From assembly GCA_023702235.1 (NCBI GenBank), contig JAMQCR010000002.1, forward strand, positions 434,001-498,000: a stretch of 64,000 nt of DNA. The letters are read 5' to 3'. This document shows, in pieces, positions 56,110-64,000 of the stretch. The notes beneath the pieces were generated by a model. The model was not told where the DNA came from. It worked only from the letters and a program-made list of their open reading frames with translations, and did not search any database. Every line of letters starts with the position of its first letter. The first letter of the stretch is position 1. Origin of the DNA: Neobacillus pocheonensis. GTDB lineage: Bacteria > Bacillota > Bacilli > Bacillales > Cytobacillaceae. A program made the translations under genes and the position numbers.

Positions 56110-57165
56110 GCTTTCTTTCCAATAGCCTTTTGTCATATCTTCAATAGCAACACCTGTAGAGGGATTATGACCCTATAAATTTGCCATTTCTAATATAGAT
56201 CCCGACATGCCCATCAGGTTTATAAGTATCAAAGAAAACTAGATCACCTGGCTTCATTTCATTAGAAGATACCAGTTTTCCTAAAGTTTTAAGGTATCAG
56301 TGCTGGTAGAATCTAATGGTCCTAAATTAATCCCTACTTGAGCAAAGGCCCAATGCACAAAAGAAGAACAAACAAAGCGACTTCTGGCGATATATCACTC
56401 TGATTTCTTCCCCCACCAAAAAACATAAACAGAATTTCCGATCCACATGTTCCCAACATTTACAACTGCTATTCCAGTATTCTCTTCACTTCCAGATACA
56501 GTGGAATTAACAACATATCCTTTTACATACCGATCTGCAAAACCTATCACATCTTCAACGTAACAATCCGAATGATTATAAGCATATACTGCATCCCTTA
56601 TACGGCCTTCAGCTGCACCATTTTTAGCTAAATAGGTGGCTGTAGAATAGATCGCGTCTTCAATATCCCATAAGTCCGCTTCCATCACCGTTTGCATCTA
56701 TCCCGGAACAGCCATACTTTTTGATCATGGCAGGATCGGTCAAAATTTTATTTGGGATGTCCGCGTTTCCTACCGTTCACCACCAGGATAACCCCAACCA
56801 AGCCATTTTAAAGGAATGAACTGATATGGCCGATTGCCCACAACAGGTGAAACCATAGTTTGCAAGGTTGAGAATCTAGTTTCTACATGATGTTCAGCCG
56901 CAAGTAAATTCCACGGGACACCATATTTTTCTGTGAATAGCTTTATAGATTGTTATATATAGAGCTGGAATTTCATTCGCTCCAAATTCTGAAATGTATC
57001 CCCCATATCCCCTTCACCTGATTGAGTTTCGCCTTCTCCTCCGGCTGAAGATAGGAACAACGAAAGCCATAATAACGATACCAGCAACCACAACTAAGAC
57101 TGTTGCGGCAATCCCTAATGATTACTGGAAGTCCAAAAGAACCAGCTGATTTTGAAGCAGTAGCC
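56110..57165 (-). pseudogene. Conjugal lytic transglycosylase/C40 peptidase (Tn916 Orf14/CwlT type), multiply broken
   Basis: On the minus strand fragments appear in order: a membrane segment (VVVAGIVIMAFVVPIFS), the lysozyme-like domain (CPVEFTCG region, then EADLWDIEDAIYSTATYLAK and IRDAVYAYNHSDCYVEDVIG at 56697-56500), and the NlpC/P60 domain ([40 protein letters not shown] near 56350-56180). Several frameshifts and stops separate them. These enzymes open the wall for ICE conjugation machinery. Confidence 0.8.
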
Positions 57166-57189
57166 TTTCGTCTGTATTAGCTGTACTTT

Positions 57190-57830
57190 TTAAGGCTGAA
57201 CTTCCTTCTGTTTCATAGCCGTTAGATTCATTTCACCATCGACTTTGCGCAATCCGACTAAATACCATTCTTCTGTTGATGATGTTTTTCCATCAACAGA
57301 CTTTGCTTCCCTTCTTACAATGAAATTCCAGCGTACTATGGTATGGCTTTTATTAACTACCGGAGTTACATCTGTTTCCTTAACAGTTAGATAAGACCGT
57401 TCGAGCACTTCACGTCTACCATTACGATTTATTTTTTGATATAAAGCATCTGTATAATGGGTTTTGCATTTTCTAAGTATTCTTGGGTTTTGTCTGCATT
57501 GTAAGTATGAAAAGCTAAAACAAACTGAACAGCGACCTTTTTTTGTTTCTTCAAGTTCTTTAGTAGAAAACATTTCTGTTTGGTCATATTCATTGGTTCC
57601 GTTTGTACCAGCTTTTGCAACAGCCTTTTTGACTCATCTTTCGTAGGTTTTAACTGTCGTTGTCTTCCTGCTAACTGATCTTTATCAAGGACACCAATTT
57701 TACCTTGTCCTATCTGACGGTTCGCTAAAGGCCGATTGCGAATACGATTGACCGATACCCTTATCCATCGCATTTCTAGCTCTACCGACCATATTTTTAG
57801 CTTCACGATATTTCTGCATATATCCTTGCA
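57190..57830 (-). pseudogene. VirB8/TcpC-like conjugation protein, frameshifted
   Basis: The part 57806-57430 contains KKVAVQFVLAFHTYNADKTQ and EYLENAKP. The frame then shifts near 57460 and continues as LYQKINRNGRREVLERSYLT, then VNKSHTIVRWNFIVRREAKS and EEWYLVGLRKVDGEMNLTAM. This is the NTF2-like VirB8/TcpC fold that normally lies beside the CwlT-type gene, as it does here. The N-terminal membrane part is missing. Confidence 0.7.
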
Positions 57831-57870
57831 AAATAAAAATAAAAATTCGTAAAATTGTGCTATTTAAAAC

Positions 57871-57910
57871 AGAAAAAGGCTCTAAGGAATAAACCCTAGA
57901 ACCTTTTCTG
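57871..57910 (-). terminator. Terminator of the HU gene
   Basis: CAGAAAAAGG.TCTA pairs with TAGA.CCTTTTCTG; directly downstream of the HU stop on the minus strand. Confidence 0.7.
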
Positions 57911-57937
57911 TATTCAATAAAAGATGTTCGAACTTAT

Positions 57938-58207
57938 TTAACAGCTTCCTTTAATTCCTTGCCTGGTTTAAAAGCTGGAATTTTAGAAGCAGAAATTTGA
58001 ATTTCTTCCCCTGTTTGTGGGTTACGGCCTTGTTCGAGCTGCACGTTCGCGAACTTCAAATGTTCCAAAACCGATTAACTGGATTTTCTCTTCCTTAGCA
58101 AGAGTATTAGAGATGGTTTCAAACAACACATCCACAACTTTTGTGGCATCTTTTTTTGTTAGTTCTGATTGTGTTGCGACAGCATTTACTAATTCTGTCT
58201 TATTCAT
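57938..58207 (-). pseudogene. hup: DNA-binding protein HU, frameshifted
   Basis: [20 protein letters not shown] through [20 protein letters not shown] and [16 protein letters not shown] is HU. One extra A near 58034 then gives a stop (RP, TAA). The correct frame continues [20 protein letters not shown] and [11 protein letters not shown] to 57938. Restored length is 90 residues, exact for HU. AGGAGG precedes the ATG. Another HU copy elsewhere, or a sequencing error, is likely because HU is usually essential in Bacillus. Confidence 0.92.
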
Positions 58208-58209
58208 TA

Positions 58210-58805
58210 TTCAAGCACCTCCTCTTTTTTTATTTGATATTATGTAGAGATGACAGCATATCATATCCAATATATATTTGTCACTTTATAAAATCAAATA
58301 ACAAACAGAGAAACTCCTGTTTTTTTCAAGGACTGATTACGTTAGATTGGTTTTCTAAAGTAATAAAATATGGGTTTTGTTATAACTAACATTCATTGCG
58401 AAATTCATTTATATAATATATCGACCCTACTTAGTATTTTTTCCTATAAGTATTTTCAGTTCAGACAGTTTTTTTGCATAATCCCTGACCAGTTTTAAAA
58501 AAGAAGTCTTTCCGAATCTACCCTATTCATTGCATTCACAGCTGTGATCTCTCCAAATTCCTTATTGATTGTGGAATAGTTTAAATTATTTTGTGTCAGT
58601 TAGTTCGATTTGCCAAAAACCACTCTATTTTTCTAAGTCCATCATACTATTCCATTTCATTCTTTTGAGTTTTATATGAAATCTATATGTATATTTCAGT
58701 ACTTAAATCATTGAGATCATATATTTTTTTAAACATATTTTTGTTAGATTCTAAGTTAATTCTTGATTAAAATTAGTATGTTCTTTTCATTCACTAAATC
58801 TCTGA
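58210..58805. other. Intergenic, no gene seen
   Basis: Very AT-rich. It lies upstream of the HU gene and downstream of mobA. No terminator with a clear U tract was recognised for mobA. Confidence 0.4.
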
Positions 58806-58806
58806 C

Positions 58807-60822
58807 TTAGCGTTCCATTCCATTTTGTCTTTTCTTCTTTTTGTTTTTATGCTGCTGTTCGAATTCATCTTCCCTCCACTTACGATCGGCTTCACGTATA
58901 GCACTTTCAAGAATCGAGAAGAAATCTGAACCAGTAGAAAAAACAAACCCTGAATCATGATAAGAAAGTGGTGTAAATGAATTATTTTCTTCTAAATGGA
59001 ATTCTTCCACGTCACCAACTGATTGGATATTATACGCATTGTGAAGTTGATTCATTTTATCTTGACCAATTTCGTCTGCATAGCGCATGCACTCGTGATA
59101 AAACATTTGTTTATAGGATTGATTTTCAATTTGAAATTCAGGAAATTTATGACGTAAAACATCATAATATTGATCCTTATTAATTGAATCCATGTTATAT
59201 CGATTAATGCAATACAAAGAGAAAATAATTTCCTTTTGTTCGTCTTTTGAATACTTTCTTGGCGGGTTTGATAAATCTTCTGGTGTTATGGGTTTTCCAA
59301 AAAACTCTTCTGCCATCACAAAGAATTCTTTCTGTTCAACGGTTAAATAATTACGTCCATCCCAATTCGGATACATTTCTTGTAACTGATGATCATAAAG
59401 CTGATCTATTAAAATTAACGATTTATTCATTTCTTCTTTTTCTTTTAATAAAAACTGCATTTGTTTTAAATCTTTGTCAGTTGCATTTTTAATTGTAGAC
59501 TGGTCGGAAAAGTTAATTCTATTTTTCACTCGTAAGTGCTCAAATTGTTTCTCTGTCTTTTTTAATTCTTGTTGCAAGGATAATACAAATTGCTGTCGAT
59601 TATTTAATAAAACATGAAGATCCCTTTCAATTTGTTTTATCTCTAATTCATTAAGAACTTTTTCAATGTCATTGATGTTCAACAATTTATTTTGAGAAAC
59701 AGTGGTTTCAACAACTTCAATTTTTTGATTTGTAGATAGTTCTTCTTTATTTAAATCCGGATAATATTTATCTAAGAATCTACTCGCTTCAATTTCAAAG
59801 ATTTTTTCTGCCTGATTTAATAGTTCTGTTTCATTTTCAATCCGGTTCAATTTTTTATATTTATCAATGGAATCCTGATGAAATTCAAGTTGGTATTTCC
59901 ATTTTTCTAATTGTAATCTTCGGATGTTAATATTTTCAAAGTTGACAAACATTCTTAACGATTTTGCAGAATCACGTAATTGCTTTTTCTCTAAAGGAGT
60001 AAAGCGACGAACAAATTTTTCAGTTCTTTCTTTATACTTTTTTTCTTTCTTCGCTTCTGCAAGTTCAATAACAGTTTTGTTGTACTCTTTTCTGTTTGTA
60101 TTCATTTTAATCCTATCAGATTCTTTACCTTCGCTTTGCATCTGCCTTGCAACAAAACCCTCATGAATTGTTGGCAGTGTTTCAATTCCTCGGTTCTTAT
60201 TTGATAAATGAGTGATTCTTTCAGAAAAACCATTTTTCTTTAGAAAACGATTAGCATAATGGGCCCACTGTTCTCTCCAATAAACCAGTTTTTCTTTTGT
60301 GTTCCAATCTGTTATATGTAAGGCTTTAACTTGTTGTTTTCCATTAATCAATTCTTTTACTTTCATTTGTTTATTTCCCCATGATCCATCCTCATTAAAT
60401 GGACGGATGGTTAACATCACATGAAAATGAGGGTTTTCTTCATCATCCCGATGGATGGATAAATCGGCAACCATCCCATCGTTTACAAAAATCTCCGTAC
60501 AAAACTCAAGGGCTAATTTCTCTTGTTTCGCATGTGATAATTCTTTTGGTAATGCTACATTAATTTCACGAGCAAGTTGAGCATTCCATTGTTTTTCTTT
60601 TTTCTCCACTTCATTCCATAATTTCTGACGATCATAAACCCATTGAGGTGCATGGCTAGGCGCAAGAATATGCGTAATCGGTTTCACTTGTCTTTTGTAA
60701 AACTTTTCTTCATTTGTTCTTTCATCTATCAATCTTTCACCAGAACGGTATGCTGCAGCAGCTATGGTGCTTTGTTGCTTTTTTCTTGAAATGATCTGAT
60801 TAGAGAAATGATAGATCGCCAT
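58807..60822 (-). CDS. mobA: MobA/MobL-family (MOBQ) relaxase
   Basis: A 671-residue protein from ATG 60822 (GAGGTG site). The N-terminal 230 residues are the relaxase domain: MAIYHFSNQIISRKKQQSTI, AAAAYRSGERL, the nickase HIDH-like metal triad in IHRDDEENPHFHVMLTIRPF. A long coiled-coil and a helical C-terminus (primase-like position, no primase motif seen) follow. It nicks oriT, stays bound to the 5-prime end and leads single-strand transfer. Intact, unlike most mobile genes here. The catalytic Tyr is probably near the N-terminus. Confidence 0.92.
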   Translation of the reverse strand: MAIYHFSNQIISRKKQQSTIAAAAYRSGERLIDERTNEEKFYKRQVKPITHILAPSHAPQWVYDRQKLWNEVEKKEKQWNAQLAREINVALPKELSHAKQEKLALEFCTEIFVNDGMVADLSIHRDDEENPHFHVMLTIRPFNEDGSWGNKQMKVKELINGKQQVKALHITDWNTKEKLVYWREQWAHYANRFLKKNGFSERITHLSNKNRGIETLPTIHEGFVARQMQSEGKESDRIKMNTNRKEYNKTVIELAEAKKEKKYKERTEKFVRRFTPLEKKQLRDSAKSLRMFVNFENINIRRLQLEKWKYQLEFHQDSIDKYKKLNRIENETELLNQAEKIFEIEASRFLDKYYPDLNKEELSTNQKIEVVETTVSQNKLLNINDIEKVLNELEIKQIERDLHVLLNNRQQFVLSLQQELKKTEKQFEHLRVKNRINFSDQSTIKNATDKDLKQMQFLLKEKEEMNKSLILIDQLYDHQLQEMYPNWDGRNYLTVEQKEFFVMAEEFFGKPITPEDLSNPPRKYSKDEQKEIIFSLYCINRYNMDSINKDQYYDVLRHKFPEFQIENQSYKQMFYHECMRYADEIGQDKMNQLHNAYNIQSVGDVEEFHLEENNSFTPLSYHDSGFVFSTGSDFFSILESAIREADRKWREDEFEQQHKNKKKKRQNGMER

Positions 60823-60869
60823 AGTTATAGTCACCTCATCTTATTTAAATGACATGAGCGAAGCGAATT

Positions 60870-60960
60870 TTTCAGACGCCTCACGAAATTGGTTCCTTCG
60901 AAGAAGAAGGCAACGCACAATATCACGATAGTGGTATATAAGTGCGCCCTTCACCTCGTT
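60870..60960. other. Candidate oriT with MOBQ-type nic site
   Basis: Between the divergent mobA and the accessory genes, ATAAGTGCGCCCTT (60938-60951) matches the RSF1010/R1162 nic core TAAGTGCGCCCT. An imperfect inverted repeat ATATCAC/GTGGTAT (60920-60937) lies directly before it, as in R1162-type origins. CTTCGAAG is near 60897. Confidence 0.82.
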
Positions 60961-61037
60961 TTCAGGACTATTATATCACTTCCCATGTTTTGGTTCAAAT
61001 GTTATAATATAGTAAACTATTTGGAAGAGGTGCTGAA

Positions 61038-61286
61038 ATGTCAAAACAAAATACAAAAGAAAAAATAAGTGGGATTGAAGAACAAATAAAGAAACTAAAA
61101 GAAAAACAGAAACGAATATTAACCAATTCACAAAAGGACATTGGTAAGTACTTAATGGATACATGGGGAATAGAAGATGTAAATGAAGCAAAAACACTAA
61201 TAGATTTATTTAAAGATCAAGTTAAAGTTTATAGCGAGGTAGCTTCCTCTAACGAAGATCAAAAAAAAGAAGAGACGAACAATTAA
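61038..61286 (+). CDS. Mobilization accessory protein, coiled-coil type
   Basis: An 82-residue helical protein (SGIEEQIKKLKEKQKRILTN, KYLMDTWGIEDVNEAKTLID). GAGGTG lies 6 bases before the ATG. It is divergent from mobA with oriT between, as with small MobC/TraD-like relaxosome factors. No motif proves the function. The next gene starts 19 bases later. Confidence 0.65.
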   Translation: MSKQNTKEKISGIEEQIKKLKEKQKRILTNSQKDIGKYLMDTWGIEDVNEAKTLIDLFKDQVKVYSEVASSNEDQKKEETNN

Positions 61287-61304
61287 AGCTATTAGGTGAT
61301 AAAA

Positions 61305-61583
61305 ATGGCAAATAAAGAAATACATAAACTTGAGGATAAAATAAAGGTCTTGGAGCAAAAAAAGAAAGCCTTAGAATACAAAATTTCTAATGAGGATCGG
61401 CGAGCAAGAACAAGAAAACTGATTCAAAAAGGAGCTCTTTTTGAAAAATACTTAGAAAATGAAAATGTACCCCTACAGGACACGGAAGATTTGTTAAAAG
61501 TTTTAGCTGAGTTTAAAAATAAGAATAAAGATTATATTCTTAGACAAATTCAAATATTGAAGGAAGATCGAGAAGCGCATTAA
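61305..61583 (+). CDS. TraD/MobC-like mobilization accessory protein
   Basis: A 92-residue protein from ATG 61305 (AGGTGAT site). A coiled-coil (IHKLEDKIKVLEQKKKALEY) is followed by SNEDRRARTRKLIQKGALFE, the pattern R(K/R)ARTRKLIxxGxL of the conjugal TraD-type family. Probably part of the relaxosome together with its neighbour. Intact. Confidence 0.75.
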   Translation: MANKEIHKLEDKIKVLEQKKKALEYKISNEDRRARTRKLIQKGALFEKYLENENVPLQDTEDLLKVLAEFKNKNKDYILRQIQILKEDREAH

Positions 61584-61589
61584 TTAAAT

Positions 61590-62720
61590 TTCTCAAATCG
61601 TTAGTGCGCTTGTTTTTCTTTCACTTTTTACTATTGCCCCTTTTTTTACTACTGAGAAATCCATTCTCAAATCAAATAAATATTATGTTAAGATTCCAGA
61701 TCCATCAAATAAATTAAGTTTAAAAAGCTGCTAAATTTTCATCTTTTCAATGCTTTTAATCAGATGGAATAAAAAGTTTATTAAGTTTTGATAGAGGAAA
61801 TTATTATCTTTTTATGGGTGTTTTCAATTTTCATAAATTCTCATATACACTTGACAAAAATATATGAATTTCTCTTTCCATCTATATCCTTTGTTTTATA
61901 TAAAAATAAATAGGCTTTTACTTCTATAATCATACCTTCAACACATGAAGCAATTATGGTGAATTCGGTAATTCTTTGTTGGTATCTGAATCACCATCTC
62001 ATACAACAATATGAACATTTGTTAGCTGGTACAGCATCGTGTAATACCTAAAAATATGTTTGTCCATGCTTGATTTTCAAACATGGAGCTTCTATAACTT
62101 TTAGCACTTATACTAACTCCATCGATTTCTCTCTTTTCTGCATTTTTGTTTGCACCCCTTTCTTTCAAAGAATGAGTCTGTTATGTGATGTGACAAGGCC
62201 GAAGAATCCAAAATGAGATGAAGTATTTAAAAATAGGTATTGTTTTGGAAAAAAAGGAAAAGCACCCAGAATGATGTTTCAAATCAATTTATGTTTTCTA
62301 TAAAAATTAAAATATATCCTTCTTTATCATCTTTCCTTATTTTAGGCACCAGGATAAAAATATAGTTATCCTCCGAATGGTCTCTTTTCACTTTATCCAA
62401 TCCTCCTGAATCTCTTTTTACCCCAATTGATTAAACATATAAAGTTATGGAATCTTTCATTGTTATCACTCTTCTTTCATTTTACATTTCAGCAAAAGGA
62501 GCTTTTATCCTGCTAATTTATGGTTAATTTAAAGGAAACTATTTTCTCCTAAAGAATCCACTTTTTCTGGTATAGGTTGGCTTATTAATACTCGTCATTT
62601 CCTCAATAGCTTTACTTTTAGACTTCTATTTATTTCCAAAGTTACCTTCTACTATTCTAACTCATTTTTACCATTAAGAATCAGCAAGCTTCATAACATA
62701 GCACATTCTTTATAAATAAG
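61590..62720. other. 1.1-kb region without an intact gene
   Basis: AT-rich. A minus-strand run (62299-62440) encodes SGGLDKVKRDHSEDNYIFIL and VPKIRKDDKEGYILIFIEN without a start codon, a likely gene scrap. GCGCATTAAT near 61576 and AGTGCGCTTG near 61605 form a weak stem followed by TTTTTC, a possible terminator for the accessory genes. Confidence 0.45.
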
Positions 62721-62721
62721 A

Positions 62722-64000
62722 TTCATCATCACTTTTTGTGAAAATAACACAAAAATAGGAAAACACTTATGAATTCCTGGCAATAATGTTAGTTACCCAA
62801 CAAACATTAATAGGAGGTTATCACGTGTTTTCCGTGTTACTAGAATTGCCAGAATTTGAAGTTGTTAATCAAGAAATTTTATCTACTCATTATTTGGTTT
62901 ATGTTGAGAAAAAGATGGATGAGGAGCGATGCCCTCACTGTGGTTTTCACACTCGCATTGTCCACGACAGCAGGACAAGGAAAATACGAGATTTATCCGT
63001 ACTCAACAAACCGTTGTTTTTACTTGTTTACGTAAAGAGGTATCGCTGCCAGAACTGTGAAGAAGTTTTTTCATCTTCTTTTGAATCAGTTGCTTCACAT
63101 CAACATTATACGAATCGCTTTCGCCAATTCATTTAGGAACAAGTTCTAGGTACTACCATTCAGGATATTAGCAGAAAATATCAGATTGCTTACTCAACAG
63201 TTGAGCGTATTTTCTATTCAGTTGCTTACGAAAAGGCAAAGGATCATCAAGCAGTTATCCAAGAGATTCAAGACGATCAAGACATTCCATTGAGTCTTGA
63301 TGAAATCGCCGTTCGCAAAGGCATAAATATGAAACTGTTCTTTATGACGCTAACTTAGGAGCTGTCATGGGTATGCATAAGAATCGTGATTTTGACTCAA
63401 CGTTTAAACTTTTGTCATTAAAAGTCATTCATCCTGATAAGGTTAAAAACGTTGTGGTAGACATGTGGGATCCCTTTCATAAGGCCATACGAAAAAGGCC
63501 TTTCCCAACGCACAGATTATTGTCGATAAGTACCATGTCGTTCAAAAAGTTACTCAAGCCTTAGACCAAGTCCGAAAGAAAATACCTGGATTAAAGAAAT
63601 CCCGATTTGTTCTCCTAAAAAGTTATGAAAATGTAAAAGAAAAGGATCGGGAAAAACTAAATGAATTGTTAGAGACGCACGAGAGTCTAGCGTATGGGTA
63701 TTATAAAAGAACTATTCAGAGACTTTTATAAATCACATGATTATGAGACAGCTAACCAATTACTAAAGGAGTGGCTTCAACTAGCCTGGAGTAGCCCGTT
63801 TTCATCATTTCATGAAGTGGCAAAAACGATAGAAAACTGGCGAATTCAAATTCTGCAATACTTTAAAACACCGTTTACAAATGGACGTACCGAAGGTACC
63901 AATCATAAGATCAAAAACATAAAACGACGCGCTTACGGATATAGAAATCTTCACCGTTTTAGAACACGTGTATTTTTGGAGTGTACAGGAAAGACTTATG
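62722..64000 (+). mobile_element. ISL3-family element, cut by the window edge
   Basis: The left terminus CATCATCACTTTTTGTGAAA is shared with the remnant at 49640-49665. The transposase pseudogene follows. The right end is outside the window. Confidence 0.85.
62825..64000 (+). pseudogene. ISL3-family transposase with several lesions
   Basis: From GTG 62825 (GGAGG site) the protein reads FSVLLELPEFEVVNQEILST and the zinc finger CPHCGFHTRIVHDSRTRKIR ... RCQNCEEVF. TAG interrupts at 63134. The catalytic region follows in pieces: PLSLDEIAVRKG (first Asp), a shift near 63325, VKNVVVDMWDPFHKAIRKAF (second Asp), a shift near 63500, a missing base near 63693, and NGRTEGTNHKIKNIKRRAYG (Glu) near 63880-63935. 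At least four lesions make it inactive. The C-terminus is off the window. Confidence 0.9.

Noticed and set aside
1-64000. CRISPR array
   Set aside because: No regularly spaced direct repeats with unique spacers of constant length; the dispersed repeats are single, intergenic and irregular.
1-64000. tRNA or rRNA genes
   Set aside because: No cloverleaf with TTCGA arms or rRNA segments was noticed on either strand; a tRNAscan-SE run would settle it.

Overview
The window is AT-rich DNA from a spore-forming member of the Bacillaceae. Supporting signs are a CotD-like spore coat gene, MurT/GatD, a bacterial nitric oxide synthase, DUF2277, YrdB and IDEAL-domain genes, strong GGAGG ribosome binding sites, and Bacillus-type riboswitches. 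The species cannot be named. The region looks chromosomal but is loaded with insertion sequences, a group II intron, plasmid or ICE debris and broken genes.

Layout: 0-2 kb, a cobalamin riboswitch pointing off the left edge and a lysozyme-like gene. 2.2-4.3 kb, a small CxxC-protein gene whose locus is split by an IS3-family element, then a pseudogene. 4.4-8.8 kb, an RT-encoding group II intron (minus strand) that carries two nested ORF-less intron-like elements and a 54-bp inversion inside the RT gene, next to an IS110 remnant. 9-13 kb, decayed mobile-element genes (ArdC-like, HIRAN) with two very large palindromes. 13-27.5 kb, mostly ordinary housekeeping or adaptive genes (S8 protease, SRPBCC, deacetylase, two VOC proteins, MBL-fold protein, MurT-GatD) separated by dispersed repeats. 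28-32 kb, a second copy of the CxxC gene and an IS3-family element interrupted by another IS. 32-41 kb, a guanidine catabolism cluster: guanidine-I riboswitch, permease, second guanidine-I riboswitch, two DUF1989 carboxyguanidine deiminase-type subunits, a biotin-dependent carboxylase broken by four frameshifts, and an intact allophanate hydrolase. 41-46 kb, an IS21-end remnant, an intact IS110 and a 4-HPA hydroxylase-family gene. 47-54.5 kb, spore coat, CPT-type kinase, AI-2E transporter pseudogene, a cyclic-di-GMP riboswitch in front of a SinI-like microprotein, and nitric oxide synthase. 55-62 kb, remains of conjugative and mobilizable elements: lytic transglycosylase/C40 and VirB8-like pseudogenes, frameshifted HU, an intact MobA/MobL relaxase with a recognisable MOBQ-type nic site and two accessory genes. 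62.7 kb to the end, a decayed ISL3 transposase running off the window.

The strongest leads are: (1) the c-di-GMP-I riboswitch whose presumed expression platform overlaps the Shine-Dalgarno of a 37-aa SinI-domain protein; (2) the nested group II introns and RT micro-inversion; (3) three IS110 elements sitting at the same motif of a dispersed intergenic repeat; (4) two hairpin cassettes with constant ends and co-varying arms; and (5) the paired guanidine riboswitches. Many lesions are single-base indels in short homopolymers. Assembly error therefore has to be excluded before decay is concluded, although several in-frame nonsense codons argue that some decay is real.
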